DNA from: Streptomyces zhaozhouensis
Lineage (GTDB): Bacteria > Actinomycetota > Actinomycetes > Streptomycetales > Streptomycetaceae
Direction of reading: 5' to 3'
Assembly: GCF_900230195.1 (NCBI RefSeq)
Contig: NZ_OCNE01000013.1
Coordinates: 146,064 to 210,063 of the forward strand
Length of the DNA stretch: 64,000 nt
The number at the start of each line of letters is the position of its first letter. The first letter of the stretch is position 1. The position numbers were made by a program, and so were the translations under genes. Under the pieces are notes generated by a model that worked only from the letters and a program-made list of their open reading frames with translations, ran no database searches and was not told the origin of the DNA. This document shows positions 33,458-42,733 of the stretch, in pieces.

Positions 33458-34413
33458 CCACCACCGAAGAAAAGACCGCCGTCGGCCCCCGCCGACCCCG
33501 CGCCCCCCGTCCGGGCCCCGGCCGGGCCAAGGCGTGGGCGACCAGGGCACCGCTGCTGCCCGCCCTGGTCTTCCTGATCCTGGTCACCCAGCTTCCGTTC
33601 GCGGCCACACTGGTGATCTCCCTGTTCGAGTGGAACGCCCTCTACCCCGAGGACCGGGCGTTCAGCGGACTCGACAACTACGAGTCCGTGCTCGGCGAGT
33701 CCAGCCTGCGCAACGCGGTCTTCACCACCGCGCTGCTGACCGCCACCGTGGTGATCGTCAGCCTGCTGCTTGGCCTCGGCCTCGCGCTGCTGCTCGACCG
33801 CAAGTTCAAGGGCCGGGGCCTGGTGCGCACCATGGCGATCACCCCGTTCCTGGTGGTTCCCATCGCCGCCGCGCTGATGTGGAAGCACCTGCTGTTCAAC
33901 CCCGAGTACGGGCTGCTCAACGGGATGCTGGGGAAGTTCGGTGACCTCTTCGGCTTCGAGGCGCCGCAGCCCGACTGGATATCCGACATGCCGCTGCTGG
34001 CCGTCGAGATCTCGCTGATCTGGCAGTGGACCCCGTTCATGATGCTGATCCTGCTGGCCGGCCTCCAGAGCCGCTCGCCGGAACTCTCCGAGGCCGCCAA
34101 GATCGACGGCGCCGGCAACTGGCAGGTCTTCCGCTATCTGACCCTGCCCCACCTGCGGCGCTACCTCGAACTCGGCGCGCTGCTCGGCTCGATCTACGTC
34201 GTGCAGAACTTCGAGGCCGTGTACACGCTCACCGGTGGTGCCCTGGACACCGCCAACCTGCCGTTCGTCATCTACCGCGAGTTCTACAAGGCGCAGGACT
34301 ACGGCGTCGCCTCCGCGGCCGGGGTGCTGGTCGTCCTCGGCTCCCTGCTGATCGCCGTCTTCGCCCTGCGCGTGGTGTCCTCGCTCTTCCGGGAGGAGGG
34401 GAGCAGGGGATGA
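33454..34413 (+). CDS. ABC transporter permease 1 (SmoF/MalF-like)
   Basis: A 319-residue membrane permease with six predicted helices and an EAA loop (SEAAKIDGAGNWQVFRYLTL near residues 210-230) that contacts the ATPase. The N-terminal 25 residues are a charged Pro/Arg-rich tail. Its start overlaps the binding-protein stop by ATGA and its stop overlaps the second permease in the same way. There is no ATPase gene in the operon, so it probably uses a shared multi-sugar ATPase of MsiK type, as known for Streptomyces sugar transporters. Confidence 0.9.
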   Translation: MTTTEEKTAVGPRRPRAPRPGPGRAKAWATRAPLLPALVFLILVTQLPFAATLVISLFEWNALYPEDRAFSGLDNYESVLGESSLRNAVFTTALLTATVVIVSLLLGLGLALLLDRKFKGRGLVRTMAITPFLVVPIAAALMWKHLLFNPEYGLLNGMLGKFGDLFGFEAPQPDWISDMPLLAVEISLIWQWTPFMMLILLAGLQSRSPELSEAAKIDGAGNWQVFRYLTLPHLRRYLELGALLGSIYVVQNFEAVYTLTGGALDTANLPFVIYREFYKAQDYGVASAAGVLVVLGSLLIAVFALRVVSSLFREEGSRG

Positions 34414-35288
34414 CTCAACTCACCGCTCCTACCGCTAAGTCGACGTCCCGTCCGGCGCTCGCGAAGGCCGCGAAGCCCAGGTCGCTGAAGAACGCCGCGC
34501 TGGCCCTGGTGGCCTGGCTGGGGGGCCTGGTGCTCTTCCTGCCGGTCGCCTGGATGGTGCTGACCTCGTTCCACAGTGAGCCGGACGCCGCCAGCAACCC
34601 GCCGGCGATCACCGCGCCGCTGACGCTGGACGGCTACCGCGAGTTCTTCGACAGCGAGCCCTGGCCGCCGCTGATCAACTCGATGACCGCCTCGCTGGCC
34701 TCCACACTGCTGGTGCTGCTGCTGGCGCTGCCGGCCGCCTACGCGCTGGCGATCCGGCCGGTGAAGGCGTGGCGCGACGCGCTGTTCTTCTTCCTGTCCA
34801 CCAAGATGCTGCCGATCGTCGCCGGCCTGCTGCCCATCTATCTCTTCGCCAGGAACGTCGGAATGCTGGACAACGTCTGGCTGCTGGTACTCCTCTACAC
34901 GTCGATGAACCTGCCCATCGCGGTGTGGATGCTCCAGTCCTTCCTGGCCGAGGTCCCCGTCTCGGTCATCGAGGCGGCCCAACTCGACGGCGCCCGGCTG
35001 CCGGTGGTGCTCGGGCGGGTCATCGCCCCCATCGTGCTGCCCGGCATCGCGGCCACCGCGCTGATCTGCTTCATCTTCAGCTGGAACGAGCTGCTCTTCG
35101 CCCGGGTGCTGACCGGGGTGGTGGCGGAGACCGCGCCGGTCTTCCTCACCCGGTTCATCACCAGCCAGGGACTCTTCCTGGCGCAGCTCTCGGCCGCGGC
35201 CGTCGCCATCTCCCTGCCGGTGCTCGCCGCCGGCTTCGCCGCCCAGGACAAGCTGGTCCAGGGCCTGTCGCTAGGAGCAGTCAAGTGA
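34410..35288 (+). CDS. ABC transporter permease 2 (SmoG/MalG-like)
   Basis: A 292-residue permease with six membrane helices and the EAA loop at IEAAQLDGARLPVVLGRVIA, near residues 190-210. The first helix follows a Lys/Arg-rich N-terminus. Together with the first permease it forms the transmembrane pore. The start codon ATG 34410 overlaps the preceding stop and the stop overlaps the GTG of the dehydrogenase, so all are translationally coupled. Confidence 0.9.
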   Translation: MTQLTAPTAKSTSRPALAKAAKPRSLKNAALALVAWLGGLVLFLPVAWMVLTSFHSEPDAASNPPAITAPLTLDGYREFFDSEPWPPLINSMTASLASTLLVLLLALPAAYALAIRPVKAWRDALFFFLSTKMLPIVAGLLPIYLFARNVGMLDNVWLLVLLYTSMNLPIAVWMLQSFLAEVPVSVIEAAQLDGARLPVVLGRVIAPIVLPGIAATALICFIFSWNELLFARVLTGVVAETAPVFLTRFITSQGLFLAQLSAAAVAISLPVLAAGFAAQDKLVQGLSLGAVK

Positions 35289-36274
35289 AAGCCGCACTCA
35301 TCGAATCCGTAGGCAAGGTCAACGTCACCACCGTGCCCGACCCCACCCCGGGGCCGCGCCAGGTCGTGGTGAAGGTCGCTGCCTGCGGCCTGTGCGGCAC
35401 CGATCTGCACATCCGCCAGGGCGAGTTCGCGCCCACGCTGCCGGTGGTCCCGGGCCACGAGTTCGCCGGCGAGGTGGTGGCCGTCGGGACCGAGGTCACC
35501 GAGCGCGCGGTGGGCGAGCGGGTGGCGGTCGACCCCTCGCTCTACTGCCACGAGTGCCGTTACTGCCGCACCGGCCACAACAACCTGTGTGACCGCTGGG
35601 CCGCGATCGGCGTGACCGTGCCCGGCGGCGCGGCGGAGTTCGCGGTGGCGCCGGTGGCCAACTGCGTGCCGCTGCCCGACCACGTCGCCACCGAGGACGC
35701 CGCGCTGATCGAGCCGCTGTCCTGCGCGGTGCGCGGCTACGACGTGCTGCGCTCCGCGCTGGGCGCCCGGGTGCTGATCTACGGCTCGGGCACCATGGGT
35801 CTGATGATGCTGGAGCTGGCCAAGCGGACCGGTGCCAGCGGCGTCGACGTCGTCGACATCAACCCCGACCGGCTGGCGACCGCCGCCGCGTTGGGCTGCT
35901 CGGAGACGGCCGGCAACGCCGACGAGCTGGACCGGCCCGACGGCTGGGACATCGTGGTGGACGCCACCGGCAACGCCGCCGCCATCCAGGACGGCATCGG
36001 GCGCGTCGCCAAGGCGGGCACGTTCCTCCAGTTCGGCGTCGCCGACTACGCGACGACCGCCGTGATCGAGCCGTACAAGATCTACAACCAGGAGATCACC
36101 ATCACCGGCTCGATGGCCGTGCTGCACAGCTACGAGCGGGCCGCCGACCTGTTCGCCGCCGGGGTGCTCGACCCTGCGGTGTTCATCAGCGACCGGCTCC
36201 CGCTGGACGACTACCCGGCCGCCCTGGACCGCTTCGCGGCGGGCAAGGGGCGCAAGATCGTGGTCCGGCCGTAA
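35285..36274 (+). CDS. zinc-dependent polyol dehydrogenase (sorbitol dehydrogenase-like)
   Basis: A 329-residue MDR enzyme. The catalytic zinc uses Cys in ACGLCGTDLH (near 36) and His/Glu in PGHEFAG (near 60). The structural zinc site keeps four Cys in YCHECRYCRTGHNNLCDRW (near 94-108). The cofactor loop is YGSGTMGLMM near 167, and VVDIN at the end of strand 2 suggests NAD. It probably oxidises the imported polyol (sorbitol, galactitol or arabitol) to a ketose. Its GTG start overlaps the permease stop. No kinase gene follows, so the next step lies elsewhere. Confidence 0.88.
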   Translation: MKAALIESVGKVNVTTVPDPTPGPRQVVVKVAACGLCGTDLHIRQGEFAPTLPVVPGHEFAGEVVAVGTEVTERAVGERVAVDPSLYCHECRYCRTGHNNLCDRWAAIGVTVPGGAAEFAVAPVANCVPLPDHVATEDAALIEPLSCAVRGYDVLRSALGARVLIYGSGTMGLMMLELAKRTGASGVDVVDINPDRLATAAALGCSETAGNADELDRPDGWDIVVDATGNAAAIQDGIGRVAKAGTFLQFGVADYATTAVIEPYKIYNQEITITGSMAVLHSYERAADLFAAGVLDPAVFISDRLPLDDYPAALDRFAAGKGRKIVVRP

Positions 36275-36367
36275 CGCTCGGCCGACCGCGCGCCGTGGAC
36301 GCTCGCACACGTGGGTGAGCGCGTCGGCGATGGTCGTCGGGGCGGCGAGGTGGCTTGACTGGTCGGC

Positions 36368-36859
36368 ATGACCGTTCTCGCCGCGGGCGCCGCCCTCGCG
36401 ACCCTGACCATGGCGGCCGTGCTCGCGGGCACGTTCCTCGCCTTCTCCGTCGCCGTCCTGCCGGGCCTTGGCACCCTGGGGCCCGCGCGGGCGGTGGCGG
36501 CGATGCGGGGCATGAACGAGAAGATCCTCAACCCGCTCTTCCTCGTCCCCTTCGTGGCCCTGCCCCTGGCGGCGGCGCTCACCGCCGTCGCGCTGTGGAC
36601 GTCCGGGCACCGCGCGGCGGCGCCGGCGTTCGCCGCCGCCGCGCTGGTCCATGTCCTGGGCGTCATCGCCCCGACGGCGGCGGTCAACGTCCCGCTGAAC
36701 GAGGCGCTGGCGGCCGGGCCGGCCGACACGGCCGAGCGCGCGGCCGCGCTGTGGGCCGCGTTCGCGCCCCGCTGGGCCCGCTTCAACGCGCTGCGCGCGG
36801 CGGCCTCGACGGCGGTCGCGCTGCTCGTCGGTGCGGGACTGCTGTGGTGGCGCCGGTGA
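36368..36859 (+). CDS. DUF1772 / anthrone oxygenase-like membrane protein
   Basis: A 163-residue protein with four hydrophobic helices, Ala-rich, of the DUF1772 family. The FSVAVLPGLGTLGPARAVAAM region and NVPLNEAL near residue 108 are family patterns, and RWARFNALRAAAS near the C-terminus is typical. Some members act as anthrone oxygenases in polyketide pathways, but most are of unknown role and no such cluster is here. It lies 93 bases after the dehydrogenase and is probably transcribed separately. Confidence 0.8.
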   Translation: MTVLAAGAALATLTMAAVLAGTFLAFSVAVLPGLGTLGPARAVAAMRGMNEKILNPLFLVPFVALPLAAALTAVALWTSGHRAAAPAFAAAALVHVLGVIAPTAAVNVPLNEALAAGPADTAERAAALWAAFAPRWARFNALRAAASTAVALLVGAGLLWWRR

Positions 36860-36901
36860 CCCCCGCCGGTCGTGCGGACGACCTCTCGCCTCAGGCCGGC
36901 G

Positions 36902-37741
36902 TCACGGCCGGCAGAGCAACTCCCCGTGGGGGACCAGGAACCAGCCGTCCGGGTCGGCGCCCCAGGCGTGCCACGCCGTGGCAGACTCGCGCAGCTCCCG
37001 CTCCCGCGCGAGCCCCAGCGCCCGCGCCCGTTCCGCGAACGTCGAGGCGACCGTGCGCTCCGCCCACAGCCCGCTCCACCACGAACGGTCGCCCTCGGTG
37101 GCGAAGCACCAGGCCGAGGCGGAGGGCGTGACCTCGGAGAAACCGGCCTTCCGCGCCCAGGAGAGCAGTCGGCGCCCGGCGTCCGGCTCGCCGCCGCTGG
37201 CCGAGGCCACCCGCCGGTAGCGCTCCCGCCAGGCGGCGAGGCCCGGCACCTCGGGGAACCAGCTCATCGCGCCGTAGTCGGCGTCGCGGACCGCGACCAC
37301 CCCGTCCGGCCGGCAGACCCGGCGCATCTCGCGGAGCGCGCCGACCGGGTCGGCCAGGTGCTGGAGCACCTGGTGGGCGTGGACCACGTCGAAGGAGTCG
37401 TCGGCGAAGTCCAACGCCAGGGCGTCGGCCGTCCGGAACCGCACCCCGTCCAGGCCGCGCCTGCCCGCCTCCGCCCGCGCCTCGGCCAGCACGCCCTCCG
37501 CACGGTCCACGGCGACGACCCGGCCGGGCGCCACCCGTTCCGCGAGGTCGGCGGTGAGCGTCCCAGGACCGCAGCCGACGTCCAGCAGGTCGAGGCCGGG
37601 GCGCAGCCGGGGGAGCAGGTAGGCGGCCGAGTTCTCCGCCGTGCGCCAGCGGTGGGAACGGAGCACGGAGTCGTGGTGGCCGTGCACATAGCGGGCCTCG
37701 GGCGGCTCCTCGCCGGGGGAGGGAAGCGGGTGTCGGGGCAT
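36902..37741 (-). CDS. class I SAM methyltransferase (ubiE/menG-like)
   Basis: A 279-residue methyltransferase: YVHGHHDSVLRSHRWRTAEN is a recognisable N-terminal pattern of the family, followed by LLDVGCGPGTLTADLAERV (motif I near 53), VVAVDRAEGVLAEAR and VRFRTADALALDF (motif II near 100), with VVHAHQVLQHLADP as motif III. ATG 37741 was chosen; an extension upstream to 37819 lacks similarity. It is divergent from the MBL gene at 37960. The substrate is unknown. Confidence 0.84.
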   Translation of the reverse strand: MPRHPLPSPGEEPPEARYVHGHHDSVLRSHRWRTAENSAAYLLPRLRPGLDLLDVGCGPGTLTADLAERVAPGRVVAVDRAEGVLAEARAEAGRRGLDGVRFRTADALALDFADDSFDVVHAHQVLQHLADPVGALREMRRVCRPDGVVAVRDADYGAMSWFPEVPGLAAWRERYRRVASASGGEPDAGRRLLSWARKAGFSEVTPSASAWCFATEGDRSWWSGLWAERTVASTFAERARALGLARERELRESATAWHAWGADPDGWFLVPHGELLCRP

Positions 37742-37959
37742 GGCGCCCAGCCTGCCGGATGTCTCGCATCGTGAGCAACAGCGTTTCGAATAGCGGGCGC
37801 CATCGCTGGATCGGCCCAACGTCCGGGCCGCCCGGATGGGCCCGCGCCGGGGGCGGTGGTGCCCTGGGGAGGAGGCGGCAACCCGGACGAGGCGGGGAGC
37901 GGGCGCGGCCTGAGGCCCGGAGCCCCGGACAGCGCGGAGACCTGGAAAGCGGAGGCCAG

Positions 37960-38964
37960 ATGACCGACCGGACCGAGGAGCCCACCCACCGGGACGACCC
38001 CCGCCCGCTCTACCGGCGACGCCCGTGGCCGCGTGACTTCACCGACCGGCTCACGGAGCCGCTGCCCGGCCTCGGCGCGATGCTGCGCGCCGCGCGCCAG
38101 GGGGCGCTGCGCCCCGGCGCCTCGGCGCGGTACGCGGCGGCCGGCCTGCCCTTCGCGCCGGAGCCGGTGCCGCGGACGGAGCCGGGAACGGTCGCCGTCA
38201 GCTGGGTCGGCCACGCCAGCTGGGTGCTGCGGATCGGCGGGCTGACGGTGCTCACCGACCCCGTCTGGTCGAAGAAGATCCTCGGGACCCCGCCCCGGCT
38301 CACCCCGGTCGGCGTGGAGTGGTCCCAGCTGCCGCCCGTCGACGCCGTGGTGATCTCCCACAACCACTACGACCACCTCGACGCCCCCACCGTCAAGCGG
38401 CTGCCCCGCCTCACCCCCGTCTTCGTCCCGGCCGCGCTCGGCGACTGGTTCCGCCGTCGCGGCTTCCACCACGTCACCGAGCTGGACTGGTGGGAGTCCG
38501 CCGAACTCCCCGCGCCCGGCGGCCCGGTCAGCTTCGACCTCGTTCCCGCCCACCACTGGTCGCGGCGCGGACTGCGCGACACCTGCCGCACCCTGTGGGG
38601 CGGCTGGGTGCTCTCCGACGGGCGGGGGCAGCGCGTCTACTTCGCCGGGGACACCGGCTACGGACACTGGTTCGGCGAGATCGGCGACCGCTACCCCGGC
38701 ATCGACCTCGCGCTGCTGCCGATCGGCGCCTACTCCCCGCCCTGGCTGCTGCGCGCGGTCCACACGGACCCGGAGGAGGCGGTTCGCGCCTGCGACGACC
38801 TGGGCGCGGAGCGGATGGCCCCGATGCACTGGGGCACGTTCTCGCTCTCCGCCGAGCCGCCGCTGGAGCCGCTGGCCCGCGTCCGCGCCGCCTGGCGCGC
38901 CGCCGGGCGGCTGCCCGAGGACCTGTGGGACCTGCCGGTGGGCGGCGCGCGGGTGCTGGAGTGA
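37960..38964 (+). CDS. MBL-fold phospholipase D-like hydrolase (NAPE-PLD family)
   Basis: A 334-residue metallo-beta-lactamase protein of the N-acylphosphatidylethanolamine phospholipase D type. It contains VGHASWVLRIGG (first His), the metal motif SHNHYDHLD near residue 132, HHWSRRGLRDT near 195 (NAPE-PLD HxWSxR signature), FAGDTGYG with the bridging Asp, and MHWGTF near 288. It would hydrolyse a phosphodiester in a lipid or related molecule. The start ATG 37960 has GGAGG upstream. The position between a methyltransferase and a DedA protein gives no clear pathway. Confidence 0.86.
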   Translation: MTDRTEEPTHRDDPRPLYRRRPWPRDFTDRLTEPLPGLGAMLRAARQGALRPGASARYAAAGLPFAPEPVPRTEPGTVAVSWVGHASWVLRIGGLTVLTDPVWSKKILGTPPRLTPVGVEWSQLPPVDAVVISHNHYDHLDAPTVKRLPRLTPVFVPAALGDWFRRRGFHHVTELDWWESAELPAPGGPVSFDLVPAHHWSRRGLRDTCRTLWGGWVLSDGRGQRVYFAGDTGYGHWFGEIGDRYPGIDLALLPIGAYSPPWLLRAVHTDPEEAVRACDDLGAERMAPMHWGTFSLSAEPPLEPLARVRAAWRAAGRLPEDLWDLPVGGARVLE

Positions 38965-39001
38965 CGGGGCGGGGGAGCGGACCGGCCCGGCGCGGTGCCG
39001 C

Positions 39002-39619
39002 TCAGCGCGCGCGGCGCAACCGGGGCAGGGCGGCGATCAGCAGCGTCAGGGCGACGGCGGCCAGCACCCCCTGCCACGGGTGCGGGAAGAGCGCCCCGCC
39101 GACCACCCCCAGCAGGCCGTAGACGCCCGCCCATGCCACCGTGGCCGGCAGGTTGCCGCGCAGATAGCGGCGTGCCGGCATCCCCGACAGCAGGCAGGCC
39201 AGCATCACCGGCAGCCGGCCGGCCGGCACCAGCCGGGAGACCAGCAGCACCGTCGCCCCGCCGCGCTCCAGCCGCCGCTGCGCGCCGGCCAGCGTGGCCG
39301 GCGCCACCTGCCCCCTGATCCGCTCCAGCCAGCGCGTGCCGCGCGCGCCGAGACCGTAGAGCGCCGCGTCGCCGAGGAAGGCCGCGCACGCCGCCACCGC
39401 CCAGACCAGCAGCGAGGTCGGCACCGGATCGCTGTGGTGGACGGCGACCACGGCGGCGGAGCTGACCAGCGCGCCCGTCGGCACCACCGGCACCAGCGAG
39501 CCGAGCAGCACCAGCGCGAACAGCGACGGATAGCCGATGGCCTGCTGCGCCGCCTCGGTGTCCACGGTCTCCTCGGCCGCCCACGTCAGGCCCGCCAGGA
39601 CCGCGGGCGTCGCGCTCAC
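39002..39619 (-). CDS. DedA family membrane protein (VTT domain)
   Basis: A 205-residue membrane protein with about five hydrophobic helices and the SNARE-associated/VTT pattern: PVVPTGALVSSAAVVA near residue 45, FLGDAALYGLG near 82, and the VSRLVPAGRLPVMLACLLSG motif near 130. DedA proteins act as polyisoprenyl-phosphate or phospholipid flippases in envelope biogenesis. The GTG start overlaps the stop of the upstream MBL gene (GTGA at 39616-39619), so the two are co-translated. Confidence 0.85.
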   Translation of the reverse strand: MSATPAVLAGLTWAAEETVDTEAAQQAIGYPSLFALVLLGSLVPVVPTGALVSSAAVVAVHHSDPVPTSLLVWAVAACAAFLGDAALYGLGARGTRWLERIRGQVAPATLAGAQRRLERGGATVLLVSRLVPAGRLPVMLACLLSGMPARRYLRGNLPATVAWAGVYGLLGVVGGALFPHPWQGVLAAVALTLLIAALPRLRRAR

Positions 39620-40392
39620 CCGGCGGCCGCCAGCCGCACGCTCTCGCCGTGCCGCAGCCGGTGCACCGCCACCCCGGGCGCCAGTCGCGCCGCGTGCCGG
39701 ACGAACTCGTCGCCCGGCGCGTGGAACTCGTGCGGTCGCACCGCCGCCATCCCCCACGGCCAGTACGTGCCGTAGTGCACCGGGACGGCGCTGCGCGGAC
39801 GCAGCCGGGCCAGCGCCTCGGCGGCGCGCTCCGCGTTGAGATGCCCGTGCCCGAGCCCCGGGCCCCAGCCGCCGACCGGCAGCAGCGCCGTGTCGACCGG
39901 GCCGACCTCGCCGGCCATCCCGCGGAACAGGTCGGTGTCGCCGGCGAAGTAGGTGCGGCTCTCGCCCTCCACGACGAACCCCAGAGGCGCGACCCGCCGC
40001 CGGGCGAACGGCAGCCGGCGCCCGTCGTGCGCCGCCGGCACGGCGCGCACCGCGACCCGGCCCACGGCGAGGCTGTCGCCCGGCGACAGCTCGCGCGGGT
40101 CGAGCCGTGCGGCGAGGCGCCGCAGCAACGGGACGGCCCCGAGCGCGCCCGTGGGCAGCAGCAGCGGGGTGCCGGCCGGCAGCCGGGCCAGCGAACGCAG
40201 ATGGAGGTGGTCGCTGTGCAGATGCGAGACCAGCACCGCGTCCGCGACCAGGGCCGCCCTGGGCGGCAGCGCGCCACGGCGGCGCCACAGATGGGCGCAG
40301 CGCCGGGTCAGCAGCGGGTCGGTCAGCAGCGTGGTGCCCGAGTCCCGCACGGTGGCCGTGGCATGGCCCCACCAGGTGATCTCCACGGACAC
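39616..40392 (-). CDS. MBL-fold hydrolase coupled to DedA gene
   Basis: A 258-residue metallo-beta-lactamase fold protein: EITWWGHATATVRDSG (first His), SHLHSDHLH near residue 56, FAGDTD with the bridging Asp near 148, and VHYGTYWPWG near 205 with the last His. This is the UlaG/Zn-dependent L-ascorbate lactonase-like pattern, close to the protein at 37960 but without the NAPE-PLD signature. The GTG at 40392 is chosen because AAGGAG lies six bases upstream; GTG 40386 is also possible. It is translationally coupled with the DedA gene. Confidence 0.82.
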   Translation of the reverse strand: MSVEITWWGHATATVRDSGTTLLTDPLLTRRCAHLWRRRGALPPRAALVADAVLVSHLHSDHLHLRSLARLPAGTPLLLPTGALGAVPLLRRLAARLDPRELSPGDSLAVGRVAVRAVPAAHDGRRLPFARRRVAPLGFVVEGESRTYFAGDTDLFRGMAGEVGPVDTALLPVGGWGPGLGHGHLNAERAAEALARLRPRSAVPVHYGTYWPWGMAAVRPHEFHAPGDEFVRHAARLAPGVAVHRLRHGESVRLAAAG

Positions 40393-40447
40393 GGAACTCT
40401 CCTTCGCCGACGCCTCTGCGCTCAAGGGTGCCATCGCGGGCGACCAC

Positions 40448-40472
40448 CCACGCGCGCGGTCCGGGCGCGTGG
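40448..40472. promoter_or_regulatory. inverted repeat in the divergent MBL/holin-fusion promoter region
   Basis: CCACGCGC and GCGCGTGG, exact complements, are separated by nine bases, 56 bases upstream of the MBL GTG start. It could be an operator or a leader hairpin; nothing further is visible in 40393-40564. Confidence 0.4.
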
Positions 40473-40564
40473 TGCGTGGGGAGGGCGGGGCGTGTGCCGA
40501 CAGCGGTGCCGGACCGGCCAGGTGGGTGGCCGGCGCGGGCCGCGCGGTCGGCGCATCGGTGAGG

Positions 40565-42682
40565 ATGGAGCGGAGAGCGGCGACGGAACGACGGACGGTG
40601 GTGCGGCGGATGGGCCGGTGGCGGAGCGCGGGGGCCGCGTTGCTGCGGGTGTCGGCGGTGTGGGCGGTGGCCACCGCCACGCTGGTCGTGCTCTCACTCG
40701 TGCTGCCCGCCTTCCGGCTCCAGTCCGCCGACGGCGACAGCCTCACCCGCGTCGGGCTCACCGCCGCGCTCTGCGCCGGCTTCTTCGGACTGCTGAACGC
40801 CCTCGTGTGGCCCTGGCTGGTCCGCGCGCTGCTGCTCGTTCCGGCGCTGGCGCTGGGCTCGTTGGTGTTCCTGCTCAACGGCGGGCTGATGCTGCTGGCG
40901 CTCAGCGCCGTGCCAGGCCGGGGGCAGGCGGGGGCCGGGACCGCCGTGGTGGTGGCCGCCGCGACCTCGGTCGCCTCGTCGGCGACGGGTGCGTTCCTGG
41001 CGCTGCGGGACCAGGGCGCGACGCGGCGGCGGCTGCGGCGGATGGCGGGGCTGCGGTTCGGCCGGCCGGCGCCCGCGCCCGCGCGCCGCACCGCCGGGTT
41101 GGTCTTCCTCCAACTCGACGGCATCGGCTACCACGTGCTGCGCGAGGCGACGGCGGGGGAGCGCCCGTTGATGCCGACCGTGGCCGGGCTCCTCGCGCGC
41201 GGCCACCGGCTGGCCCCGTGGCGCACCGACTGGTCCAGCCAGACCGGATCCTCACAGCTCGGCATCCTGCACGGCAGCAACGCCGACGTGCCCGCGTTCC
41301 GCTGGTACGAGAAGGAGACCGGCGAGGTGCTGGTCAGCAACCGGCCGTCCAGCGCCGCGACCCTGCAACGCCGGGCGCAGTCGCGCACCGGCTCGCCCGG
41401 CCTGCTGGCGGAGGACGGCGCGAGCCGGGGCAACCTCTTCACCGGGGGAGCGGGGCAGGCCGCGCTGGTGCTCTCGGTAGCCGCCCGCCGGCGTGCGGGC
41501 CAGCGCTCGCGCGCCGGGTACTTCGCTTACTTCTCCGACCCGGCGCACGCGGCGCGCACCGCCGGCGCGTTCCTGGCGGAACTGGTGCGCGAGGTCTGCC
41601 AGTCCACCCGCGCGCGCCTGGCGGGGGTGCGCCCACGGGTGCGCAGGGCCGGGCTGTACCCGCTGATCAGGGCGTTCGCCACCGTGGTGCAGCGGGACGT
41701 GGTGACGGCCGCCGTGGTGGGCGACATCCTCAACGGACGCGGCGCCGTCTACGCCGACCTGGTCGCCTACGACGAGGTGGCCCACCACTCGGGGCCGCGC
41801 GGCCGGGACACCCGGCAGGTGCTGGCGCGCCTCGACCGCTGCGTGGCGTTGATCCTCCAGGCCGTCGCGCACGCCCCCCGCCCCTACCACCTGGTGCTGC
41901 TCTCCGACCACGGGCAGAGCCAGGGCCCCACGTTCGCCGCCGCGTTCGGCCGCTCGCTGGAGGAGCTGGTGCGGATCGGCTGCGGTCGCCCCGTCGTCGG
42001 GACGCCGCGTCGGGAGGAGAGCGGCGCCGAGGCCAGGGGGGTGGCCAGGGCCGCGCTGCACCGGCCCGAGGAGCCGGCCGAGCCGCCGACGGAGCGCCGC
42101 GCCGAGCCGGGCGGCGCGACCGCCCCCGTCGTGCTGGCCTCCGGCAACCTCGGCGTGGTCGCCTTCCCCGACATCCCCGGCCGCGCGGGTCGGGAGGCCG
42201 TCGAGCGCCGCTACCCGGCGCTGCTGGAGACCCTGGCCGAGCACCCGGGCATCGGGTTCGTGCTGGTCGACGACGAGCGGCACGGCCCGGTCGTGCTGGG
42301 CGCCGGCGGCGCCGAGCACCATCTGGCGAGCGGCAAGGTGCTGGGGGCCGACCCGCTGCTGCCGTTCGGTCCCGGCGCGGCGGACGCGGTGCGACGCACC
42401 GCCGGCTTCGCCAACTGCCCCGACCTGGTGATCAATTCGGCCTGCGACCCGGCGACAGGGACGGTGCACGCCTTCGAGGAGCAGCTGGGGTGCCACGGCG
42501 GGCTGGGCGGCGAACAGAGCCTGGCGTTCCTGCTCGCGCCCCCGGCGCTCTCGCCGCCGACGGCAGAGGGCGAGCTGGTCGGCGCCGAGGCGGTCCACCG
42601 GGTGCTGCGCCGCTGGCTGGCGGAGGCGGCCGCGCACCCCGAGCCGGCCGCCCACGAGGCGCGTCGGGCCGACCGGCTCTAA
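40565..42682 (+). CDS. holin-like membrane domain fused to alkaline-phosphatase-type phosphodiesterase
   Basis: A 705-residue fusion. Residues about 25-150 form four membrane helices of the actinobacterial phage-holin-like family (YvlD-like). From about 175 to the end is an alkaline-phosphatase-superfamily catalytic domain: LDGIGYH (metal Asp185), SSQTGSSQLGILHG near 225 (nucleophile Ser/Thr), YDEVAHHSG (Asp403, His407/408), LSDHGQSQG (Asp448, His449) and a C-terminal GCHGGLGGEQ. The full metal set suggests an active phosphodiesterase or phosphoglycerol-type transferase at the membrane. ATG 40565 is uncertain; ATG 40610 is an alternative. Despite the holin name there is no prophage. Confidence 0.8.
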   Translation: MERRAATERRTVVRRMGRWRSAGAALLRVSAVWAVATATLVVLSLVLPAFRLQSADGDSLTRVGLTAALCAGFFGLLNALVWPWLVRALLLVPALALGSLVFLLNGGLMLLALSAVPGRGQAGAGTAVVVAAATSVASSATGAFLALRDQGATRRRLRRMAGLRFGRPAPAPARRTAGLVFLQLDGIGYHVLREATAGERPLMPTVAGLLARGHRLAPWRTDWSSQTGSSQLGILHGSNADVPAFRWYEKETGEVLVSNRPSSAATLQRRAQSRTGSPGLLAEDGASRGNLFTGGAGQAALVLSVAARRRAGQRSRAGYFAYFSDPAHAARTAGAFLAELVREVCQSTRARLAGVRPRVRRAGLYPLIRAFATVVQRDVVTAAVVGDILNGRGAVYADLVAYDEVAHHSGPRGRDTRQVLARLDRCVALILQAVAHAPRPYHLVLLSDHGQSQGPTFAAAFGRSLEELVRIGCGRPVVGTPRREESGAEARGVARAALHRPEEPAEPPTERRAEPGGATAPVVLASGNLGVVAFPDIPGRAGREAVERRYPALLETLAEHPGIGFVLVDDERHGPVVLGAGGAEHHLASGKVLGADPLLPFGPGAADAVRRTAGFANCPDLVINSACDPATGTVHAFEEQLGCHGGLGGEQSLAFLLAPPALSPPTAEGELVGAEAVHRVLRRWLAEAAAHPEPAAHEARRADRL

Positions 42683-42733
42683 CCTGGGGGCGCACCACCC
42701 CGGGAGTCAGCGCAGTCAGAGGAGGGCCCGCCC

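Noticed and set aside
40565..42682. Holin domain considered as a prophage remnant
   Set aside because: There are no other phage genes, no integrase and no attachment repeats; this holin-like family is common in actinobacterial chromosomes.
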